From: Sequoia sempervirens
Lineage: Eukaryota; Streptophyta; Pinopsida; Cupressales; Cupressaceae
Assembly (NCBI GenBank): GCA_007258455.2
Contig: VDFB02252616.1
Coordinates: 120,440,552 to 120,504,551, forward strand
Direction: 5' to 3'
DNA length: 64,000 nt
The notes beneath the pieces are model-generated. The model worked only from the letters and a program-made list of their open reading frames with translations. It was not told the DNA's origin and made no database searches. The first letter of the stretch is position 1. Every line of letters begins with the position of its first letter. This document shows positions 56,556-64,000 of the stretch, in pieces. The position numbers and the translations under genes are program-made.

Positions 56556-59500
56556 TTACAGTCCGCCCTTCCCAAAATTGCTTGTCCTCAAGCAATGCCA
56601 CAACACTCCAAACTGATCCCACCAAACATATAGGATCCCGGGGTCCCATGTCCATCTCTGAAAAACCCCACCATGCTGATGCTGCTCTACTCTGATCATA
56701 CAAATGAAATCATTGCACCATAACTGCACTAACCATCCTTGCAACCTCAAAGTGATAACATGCCTGAAATTCAGGTCGAACAACATAGAAGGAATTGAAT
56801 CAAAATCTAGCAGCGTCTCATGCTCAATAAACTCTGAGGAATTAACATCTGCAATGCCAATGTCAATCACCATTCTGAGAACAAAGAAGAATAATCTAAA
56901 CAACTCAAAAATATTCTCATCAACATCACTCCTCAAAGCATCAAACCAAATCACAATAGCAAATGCGACTCCATCATAGCTGTTTGCAAAGGAAAAAACA
57001 GCTCTTTGCAAAGTCATAGCAACTGCATCCTCAAAGCTCCTTAAGGATGTATAATGCCTCCTCTGAGTAATTCTGACATATTCAAGAAAAACTCTGAAAA
57101 CTTCCACCAATCTCTCCCCCAAAGTCTCAAAAAGTTTAACCAAATCAGGCAAAGGTTCGCTGCCCCAAACACTAGTGCAAGAGATTGTACAAAGAAAGCC
57201 ACTAGAACATAACTTGAACACCATCCAATACTGATTTGAATCACATTTAAACATCATTTCCCACTTTAGAGGCCATAAACCCTTACTGAAAAGAGATTGT
57301 GACGAGAAAAGATGAATGTACCAGCTGCCCATGAAGTCTGAAATAAACCAATTAAAGTCTGATTTTAGGAAAATCAGCATACAAGGAGTTGAATAACTAG
57401 TGCAACTTTGGAAATCAGCGTGCATAATATGACAACTGTTCATGCCCAAGGCTAGAAACATACCCTCAAGAAACTTCAACCCATTATTAAACCATCTTTT
57501 GTTCGAAGCATCTCTCCAATCCACCAATAGATGAACCAAAGGAATCATCAAATGATTGGTAAAGATGGGGGCCACATCAAAGATTCTGAGAATTGAATCC
57601 TTATCTCTCCAAAGATCCTTTTTTCTACTTGCAACAATCTGCATCAAACCATATTGAGGATTCCAAACATAGATACCCATAATGCACTGGAAAGAGTACA
57701 CAACACTTCTCCAACTGCTAATCAAAGCAAAATGCAAATTCAAGAAGTTAGTGTCTTCTTTGATAAACCCATGTAGGCCATCCATGAAAACATCAATGGA
57801 GCACGTAATAAATGTTGTCCTCAATAATTCCCATTCCCTCAAAGGACTAGGATGAGCCAAAACATCACTCAACTCAAGAGATGGATTGTGAAGAAAATAA
57901 ATAATCTTTTTTGGTCCATCTTTCTCCCAAACTTCACGAGTAATGAGTCTAGAAACTTCACTCTTTGCTGCTGCAATGGAGTGACCAGCAACTACCAAGA
58001 CTTGTTTTATTGACACCTTGAAGCCAACGATGAAGAAATCTCCTTGAATCCACACTTCCCTTGTGAAGACTTCATCCTTGAATCCACTTATGCTTTCATT
58101 ATCAAAAGGCCCTAGATGATTACTACTCACAAAACATGGCACACCCTCATAGAAATTATCTATCACCTTATGATTAAACAAATTATGTGAAGATGGTGGA
58201 TTATTGTACACAATCATAGAAAAAATATTTCCTTCATCCCTTTCGTTGGTGTCTTCATAGAATTCATGCACATCTTTTGCAACTTGAGGATACCCATCAT
58301 TAGTTGCTGATCCGTAGAATGTAGCGTGATGAATATCACACACATTACCAATCATCACATCAAGCTCATGGCTGCAAGCTATCCCTTCTTGAGGCAAGTT
58401 CTCTTCCCAACTCAAGAGTTCACACTCTTGATTTACCTTCCAATTACCATCATCTTCATGAATCTCCTTAAAATTAAGCAAGGTTTCATCATTATGGAGT
58501 TCATTAATACCTTCAACTATTTGCTTGATCTCCATAATCCTTGTATCAGCTTCTTGTCCTTCAAGTGTGGCTGCAATAAGAGTTTGATTTTCTCCCTTGC
58601 ATAAAGAGTGATGAGCTAAGGAAAGATCAAGACAAAGCCTATCAACCTCATTCTCCTTCTCTTGATAGGCATCATAGGTTTCCTCTGCAAACTTAATAGC
58701 ATGATCCCTATCTGAGAGCAAGTGCAAATAATCTGACTTTATGGATTCAAATGCTTCTTTGATGGTTCGCACCTTAGAAAGAGTGTCTCCACCCTTAACT
58801 CCATTTTGTCTCTCTTCAAACTGCAGCTCCCAGTAAAGTTCTTCAATACAATTGTGTGTGCTATCAAATCTTGATAACACCTTAACAATTTTCTCTTTTG
58901 TAACCAATAAGTTATCCTTCAAAACTTGCAGCTCTTTAGGCCCATGATCATAATCAGCAAAGAAGCTTTGCTCATCAAACATCAACTTTTCTGATTTATT
59001 TTCTTTGACTTGATTCTCAAAATCAGCCTCCTTTCTAATCTTATCACTGCATAACTCCTGAATCGAAGGCTTGTCAACAACTTCTTCAAACAAATTAGTA
59101 CCTCTATCTTGACCTTTCAAGTTCTCATACTCTTCTTGTGCGTAATTTTGAAAGGCATCCAAACCATTTGCTGATTTTAAAACATTCTTCTCTTCAACAT
59201 AAGAAATCACGTTCTCATTAGCCATTGCTGCAACTTCTCCTCCAAAGATCACTTCATTACTTGCATTGCAAACTGATTTTTGAACTTCATCAGGATCAAA
59301 GGGGAATTTATCCCACTCCGGTTCTTTATCATACCTTGGTGACATCGCGCCCGGATCCCAAATGTGAAAGGTTTGATTGCAATGATCAATAGGAAAGAGA
59401 TCATCATGCTCCTCTTGAACTGTTGACTCTTTGAATGAGTCACTCCTCAACCCACTTGAACTGAAATCTTCATCTATAACTTTCTCCACAGATGTAGTTT

Positions 59501-60344
59501 GATAATCAAACCCACTACCACTCAAGTCACTAGCATTATATCGGATTAAAGAATCATCAAAGCTGGTTGCTTTGAATATTTTGTCATTCTTTTCTTCAAT
59601 GAAATTATCTTGAGTAGATGTGTTGCTGATTTTATCATTAGTGCCCACATACATACCAAAGAAGTCTTCTTGGACACTTGTCAATAATTCTTCATATGGA
59701 ATTGGCTCAGCATAAAGTAGAGAATTATCCTTCACTAAATCTTCAACAAAAGGAGATAAAAACACATCGGAATCACCATCAACAACCTCACTTTCGTAAT
59801 GGTCATAAGCTGGTTCAAAGACACCATTAGTATTTGCTTCATCTTGCTCTTCTTCAACGTACTTATCCCACACAACTGTTCCACCAGCATCTTTTGAGAA
59901 GCCATTTGTCTCGAGATCTTCATTGCTTGAATCCTTATTAGGACTCAAGACTGCTGTAATGATCTTCTTACCATAATAATCTTCATTATTTCCCATCCCA
60001 TGCAAGTCTAGGGATGTATTTTGGGACTCTAACTTAATCTCCTCATTTGCCAAGGTATCTTCATCAAGCCCACTTTCATTTTGAACCAAAATGTGCACCT
60101 TGCTTGTGTCTTCTTCAACACTAATTGACTGATTTTTCTCTTCAATTTGCTTACTTGTGGGCTGCAAACCACAAACAGATCCTTTTGCTTCTTCCTTCCT
60201 TGATTCTTCAACCATGGCAAGTTCTACTTCCTCTTTAATCATTTTTTTGATGTAGTTGACCATAGCCAACTTTCCAGGGTCATGAATCACCGCACAATTC
60301 AAAAACGTGTCAAATGAAACATTGTTCTTAAACTCATCTGTCAT
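56556..60344 (-). CDS. Element B cargo protein, 1,262 aa, uninterrupted
   Basis: A single open frame from the ATG at 60344 (MTDEFKNNVSFDTFLNC), 228 bases downstream of the primer site, to a TAA whose bases belong to the LTR start (TGTAATG). The N-terminal two-thirds is acidic and hydrophilic, with GLQPTSKQIEEK (about residue 60), then KSDYLHLLSDRDHAIKFAE and ENEVDRLCLDLSLAHHSL (about residues 560-605). These match blocks in the A and D proteins. The last ~450 residues are rich in Phe, Trp, Leu and Ser and may not be under selection; the end reads through sequence that in another frame is the integrase-tail relic LEDKQFWEGRTVM. No RT, protease or IN motif was found. It is either a structural/RNA-packaging protein or captured cargo. 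Confidence is high that the frame exists and moderate that the full length is a real protein. Confidence 0.7.
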   Translation of the reverse strand: MTDEFKNNVSFDTFLNCAVIHDPGKLAMVNYIKKMIKEEVELAMVEESRKEEAKGSVCGLQPTSKQIEEKNQSISVEEDTSKVHILVQNESGLDEDTLANEEIKLESQNTSLDLHGMGNNEDYYGKKIITAVLSPNKDSSNEDLETNGFSKDAGGTVVWDKYVEEEQDEANTNGVFEPAYDHYESEVVDGDSDVFLSPFVEDLVKDNSLLYAEPIPYEELLTSVQEDFFGMYVGTNDKISNTSTQDNFIEEKNDKIFKATSFDDSLIRYNASDLSGSGFDYQTTSVEKVIDEDFSSSGLRSDSFKESTVQEEHDDLFPIDHCNQTFHIWDPGAMSPRYDKEPEWDKFPFDPDEVQKSVCNASNEVIFGGEVAAMANENVISYVEEKNVLKSANGLDAFQNYAQEEYENLKGQDRGTNLFEEVVDKPSIQELCSDKIRKEADFENQVKENKSEKLMFDEQSFFADYDHGPKELQVLKDNLLVTKEKIVKVLSRFDSTHNCIEELYWELQFEERQNGVKGGDTLSKVRTIKEAFESIKSDYLHLLSDRDHAIKFAEETYDAYQEKENEVDRLCLDLSLAHHSLCKGENQTLIAATLEGQEADTRIMEIKQIVEGINELHNDETLLNFKEIHEDDGNWKVNQECELLSWEENLPQEGIACSHELDVMIGNVCDIHHATFYGSATNDGYPQVAKDVHEFYEDTNERDEGNIFSMIVYNNPPSSHNLFNHKVIDNFYEGVPCFVSSNHLGPFDNESISGFKDEVFTREVWIQGDFFIVGFKVSIKQVLVVAGHSIAAAKSEVSRLITREVWEKDGPKKIIYFLHNPSLELSDVLAHPSPLREWELLRTTFITCSIDVFMDGLHGFIKEDTNFLNLHFALISSWRSVVYSFQCIMGIYVWNPQYGLMQIVASRKKDLWRDKDSILRIFDVAPIFTNHLMIPLVHLLVDWRDASNKRWFNNGLKFLEGMFLALGMNSCHIMHADFQSCTSYSTPCMLIFLKSDFNWFISDFMGSWYIHLFSSQSLFSKGLWPLKWEMMFKCDSNQYWMVFKLCSSGFLCTISCTSVWGSEPLPDLVKLFETLGERLVEVFRVFLEYVRITQRRHYTSLRSFEDAVAMTLQRAVFSFANSYDGVAFAIVIWFDALRSDVDENIFELFRLFFFVLRMVIDIGIADVNSSEFIEHETLLDFDSIPSMLFDLNFRHVITLRLQGWLVQLWCNDFICMIRVEQHQHGGVFQRWTWDPGILYVWWDQFGVLWHCLRTSNFGKGGL
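56561..56600 (-). other. Element B integrase-tail relic and polypurine tract
   Basis: The minus strand reads CTTGAGGACAAGCAATTTTG, then GGAAGGGCGGAC, directly before the 3' LTR. In one frame it is LEDKQFWEG, the same cassette as in A, C and D; the 1,262-codon frame uses a different frame across it. Confidence 0.7.
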
Positions 60345-60571
60345 GCTCTGATATTGTTTACGGAGTATGGCAGCCTCATGTTCACATTGCCTCTTGAACT
60401 GGCATTCTTCGAAGCCACAATCAAATCTGACTTCTCACGATTCCTGGACCTCAGAAAATGCAACATCTTAAGAACTTCTGAAAGCTAAACTGAACTTAGG
60501 TGAAGAATCTGATTTCTCTATCACTCATCTGTCAACTGACTCTGTCTTATTCACAGGATGGCAAGATCTTG

Positions 60572-60583
60572 GCTCTGATACCA
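60572..60583 (-). other. Element B primer binding site (initiator tRNA-Met)
   Basis: Plus strand GCTCTGATACCA, i.e. TGGTATCAGAGC on the minus strand, one base inside the 5' LTR boundary. Canonical. Confidence 0.95.
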
Positions 60584-60584
60584 C

Positions 60585-62517
60585 TGAAATATTCCCTTTA
60601 ATTTTTTTCCAAAATTTAACACACAAATCAGCAACCAATCACTGGTTAGCGTTAGCTCCAAATGCAAATCAGCATGGAAAGTAACTCTAACCAAGAATGT
60701 TCACCAAGATCCCAATGTGGGCGAGGTGATAGCATATGGTCAGAGGATCATTAGGAATAAACTGAACTGAAATTACAATTCATCTGCTGATGCAGGCATC
60801 CACAAGCAGTGGGGATACTCCACTTATTCAGTGGGTAAGATTATAACATTATTAAAGGCGGCAAGCCAGCCATTTATATCCTCACTTCCACTTATTAACG
60901 TGGGGGGAATACAGTCCACACAACCACTTATTTAGTGGGGGGAACTTACAATTAAATAAAGATGATTATTTAGACTCAACCACTCAATCGTGGGAGTATG
61001 AAATTTAAACTAATTGCAGCAAATAAAATAAATAGCTGTTAGTACTACTAATCAGCTTTACAATGAATTAAACAGCTGCAAATAAGAAAGATATGCTTCC
61101 AAATCCATCAAAGGTTAGAGTAACACTTCCTCTAACTCTTACAATACAATAATGATATAAAAATGAAGCTCAAACCAGCATTATATAAAAAACTAACAAG
61201 TCTGATATAAAAATCTGCAATCTAGAAATGTCTATCAGCAAACAGCAAACTCATAAAAATGTTCACAACTCCTTCTAAATACCTCCGAATAAGCTGGAAT
61301 GTTTTGCAAAGACCTTCTAGGAGGATGGCGCTCAAACTCAAACTACAAAACTGCATCAAAACTCAAGATATTATTCTTGCACGAATCCCAAAGCACTCAT
61401 GAGATGGTACGGCCCTGTAGAGGGGCGATTTCTCTTGGAAAAATCAGAAACTTGGAATTAAAATCTGAAAACCTCCAAATATGGTGCCATTATCATAGAA
61501 ATGCAATGATCAAATACCCATAACCAAAATAAATTCATACCAAAAGCTGTAAATGAAAACCACCTTCAGCTGTGTATACACCAGCAACATAAAAACTGAA
61601 GTTCTCACCAAAATTCACCAATTTTGAAGCACAATCTGCTAGTCTGATTGAGAAGCAGCAATAATACCAACTAGGTGTTATCTTTCAAACACGAAATTGG
61701 ATTGGAACTAGGAGGTAAGCATCCCTCGAAGTAAAAAACAAGTTGTCATTCCGACAGCATAACATTAGCATAAACATTGGATAATCAGCTCTTCAAACAG
61801 CAGCAATATATAAGCTTTAGTTGGCAAATGAAGCAACAAGAACTCTTCAAATTCCAAGAAGTTGAATCACTTCAACTTCCAAAAGGGACGCCACCTTTTT
61901 GCCTTTTACTTTTTGAAATAATAAAATATCATTCAACTTCCCTTTTAGGCATCCATTTCATATTGCAACAATAAAGCATTTATTAAATAATTAAATGCTC
62001 ACTTGACCCCTTTATGTCCCTTTCTTTAAAACAACTTGAAGTCATCAAGCCTAGGCGTGGGGTACAACTTCAAGACATGAAAATTGACTAAGTCTAAAAC
62101 TCAGTCCAAGGAGATAACCAAATACAATGCCCAAGCTGCAACTGATGAATTGCTAAAAATAGCAAATTGACAAATGCCAAATTGAACCAAGTTGATGATG
62201 ATGCTTCTGCCAAAAATGAACTTACTAAAAATAGTAAATGCTAAAAATAGTAAGTTAACTTCAAAACCATCAGAAAGCCAAACTAAACACTGAACTGCAA
62301 AGGATTGAATTGCTGCAAGATAGATACTGTCAAAAGATAGACTTGCTAAAAATAGCAAACTGCTATAAATAGTAAGTCTGCACAACATCCTCTGAACGCC
62401 AACTGAGCAGTATTTGAAAGAGGAAACCCTAGTTTTTTTACTTCAGCTTAGCCTACGGATTTCCGGAAATAGGCTAAATCCAAAAGAAGAGTGCATGGCC
62501 AAAATGGGGACATTACA
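60585..62517 (-). mobile_element. Element B 5' LTR
   Basis: 1,933 bases, nearly identical to 54625-56560. It starts (minus strand) TGTAATGTCCCCATTTTGG at 62517 and carries the same two palindrome arrays. Confidence 0.95.
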
Positions 62518-62522
62518 AAAAC

Positions 62523-63113
62523 GAATGTATATATGTATGCATTGGATGTTCTGTGCAGTGGGTCGAAGAGCCAGAGAGAACAAGAAAAGAAGAGAGAGAG
62601 CTGAAAGGCCGAGGCCATGAGGCAGAAGCAGAGGAAGAGAGAGGCAGGGTTTTGCTGCTGGAATCTCTTATGATCATGAATGCCATGGTTGATCTCTCAT
62701 GAAGAGTTTGCTACCAGTTGTATCCAAAATGAACAAGATGTAATCTCTAAAAAGGCTATGAGCTTGAAATTGTATTGTAACCGTTTGTTGCTGAATAATA
62801 CAATGGCTCGATCTTTGGAGTGTGGGGTTTTATATCCGAAAGGATTTTCCCCACGTAAATCTGTTTGTTCTGGTTTCTGTCTCATCTTTCATGTTTGTTG
62901 GTTCTTGTTGTAGAATCTGTTAATGCATGTTGTTGAATTTACATGTGCTTCTCTCAGAAGGATCAATGTGGGAAATAAACTATCTGTTTCCGCTTTAGGA
63001 CATAGTTGTACGTGTCTTTGAGGCAACCTAATCGAAATTAAAGTTACTGAAGGCACTACTGTTCTTGGAGGTTACTCTGAGATGCCCCCCAGAACCTGAT
63101 ATTTTCCCTAACA
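62523..63113 (+). mobile_element. Solo LTR H (copia-like), right segment
   Basis: Rest of the LTR after element B. It includes a purine-rich run (62568-62640, AGAGAGA type) and transcript-like AT-rich text, and ends TTTTCCCTAACA, followed by the duplication AGTTT (63114-63118). No primer site follows, so it is a solo LTR. The frames 62680-62913 on both strands are unsupported. Confidence 0.8.
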
Positions 63114-63118
63114 AGTTT

Positions 63119-64000
63119 GACAAGTCCATAACATTTCATTGAGGTTGTTTTGCTGTCTAATTTCATAATTGCATTTGTTAGCTTCTATTTTGAATGCTTC
63201 TTTTTTTTTTCATAGCCTCTAGTTGCATTTCATCGAGTGTTAGAGGTTCAAACTTCAGGCACTACCCCAATAATATTGATCATCTCAAGCTCTCATAATC
63301 TTGTTCAACATACTCACTTTTCCTTACACTTTCAGTTTGCTTGGGTATCTGACACTTCTTATTTTTGTGTACCTTCTATACCAAGTATTTGACAAAATCA
63401 TAATTTTAAGTAATAGTATTAGATTTATCTCTTGCATCAAGTAGGCCATTGATCTTTTATCTTGCTAAAGTCTTATTTTCAGTTAGGTAGTTTGCTCTAA
63501 GTATTTCATTGGCTATATCTTGTTCTCACTCATCTAGTCAGCATTTTACAACATTGTTTATTTGCAAATCCATAATCATTTATGGGCGTAGATTCCAGTA
63601 CAAACTTGATTCTGGAGCATTCAGTGGGTCCTTTACTCTCATACCATTCATGTTTACAATTTACATGTTTGGCTTATTTCATTTTATGTCAAAGCTGTCA
63701 CTTGATACAAACTTGATTCTGGAGCATTCAGTGTGTCCTTTACTCTCATTCCATTCAAGTTTACAATTTGCATGTTTGGCTTATTTCATTTTATGTCAAA
63801 GCTGTCACTTGAGAGCTTCTAAGGTCTGATTTTTAGATTAAACAGTTTTAGGCATCATATTGGCCATACCTTGATTCTATTGCTCCCATATTGCATATCG
63901 CATCATTTTTTAGAGTCCAGTTTTATGTTCTCAGTCACCTATAGTTCAGATTTAAATCCATTACAGTCCTAGAAGTTGATTTAGAGCATTTAGAGTCAAA
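63119..64000. other. Unassigned right-end spacer
   Basis: AT-rich, with no recognised gene or element terminus. The 106-codon frame 63509-63829 is largely made of the 107-base tandem duplication described separately. Confidence 0.5.
63599..63812. repeat. 107-bp tandem duplication
   Basis: Two head-to-tail copies (63599-63705, 63706-63812), both starting TACAAACTTGATTCTGGAGC, with about six differences by eye. Confidence 0.9.

Larger units (their letters stand above)
54625..56560 (-). mobile_element. Element B 3' LTR
   Basis: On the minus strand this reads TGTAATGTCCCCATTTTGG...AAGGGGAATATTTCA. It carries a palindrome set near its transcriptional 5' side (56193-56419, TTGCTAAAAATAGCAA type) and another near its 3' side (54860-55035, CCACTTATTCAGTGG type). 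Small frames inside (55340-55540, 56144-56431) recur in the other LTR but show no recognised product. Confidence 0.9.
54625..62517 (-). mobile_element. Element B: young non-autonomous LTR element with a 1,262-codon ORF
   Basis: A 7,893-bp minus-strand element bounded by a perfect 5-bp duplication AAAAC (54620-54624, 62518-62522). LTRs are 60585-62517 (5') and 54625-56560 (3'). By eye they differ at only about nine substitutions and three single-base indels over 1.93 kb, so the insertion is recent relative to the rest. Between them are an initiator-Met primer site, a single huge ORF and an integrase-tail/polypurine cassette. There is no protease, reverse transcriptase or integrase core, so movement would need enzymes from another element. 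Confidence 0.9.

Overview
The window looks like gymnosperm (probably conifer) nuclear intergenic DNA. It is built almost entirely of old, nested LTR retrotransposons with very long LTRs, in AT-rich spacer. No intact host gene, rRNA, tRNA or CRISPR array was found. The conifer assignment is inferred from element style: LTRs starting TGTAATGTCCCC or TGTGATGTCCCC, initiator-Met primer sites, multi-kilobase LTRs and heavy nesting. It does not rest on a marker gene.

Layout. (1) Positions 1-41904 are one nest. The outermost element, D, starts left of the window; its 5' LTR tail is 1-740 and its 3' LTR starts at 34180. Its coding region is split at 1977/32706 by a 30.7-kb Ty3/gypsy element E (1978-32700, target duplication GTAAC). 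E has LTRs of about 7.8 kb and a decayed gag, protease, archaeal-type RNase H, reverse transcriptase, RNase H and integrase. E is itself interrupted by solo LTR G (10917-14069, TGAAC) and by F (26409-30444, AAAAG). The 3' LTR of D is split by element A (35273-41200). (2) 41905-53252 holds solo LTR J (43135-45986, GAAAC), the short element C (48133-51190) with a striking 21-bp-periodic interior, an LTR fragment I (51191-52024), and unassigned spacer. (3) 53253-63113 is a copia-like solo LTR H (duplication AGTTT) split by the young minus-strand element B (54625-62517, AAAAC). (4) 63119-64000 is unassigned except for a 107-bp tandem duplication.

Two things stand out. First, each LTR of E carries a long reading frame (over 1,300 codons when decay is ignored) lying between two TATA boxes, so the LTR appears to contain its own gene. 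Second, elements A, B and D have no reverse transcriptase or integrase core. They share a cargo protein family (LQPTS and DRDH motifs) and, together with C, end in the same relic of a chromovirus integrase tail (LEDK-like codons plus a polypurine tract). B carries its version as an uninterrupted 1,262-codon frame between LTRs that differ at only about a dozen sites. These look like non-autonomous, cargo-bearing chromovirus derivatives that would need another element's enzymes. E, the only element here with a recognisable pol, is broken and belongs to a different lineage by its primer site and LTRs.

All boundaries were read by eye from LTR termini (TG...CA), primer sites and 5-bp duplications. 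Identity levels are by-eye estimates.
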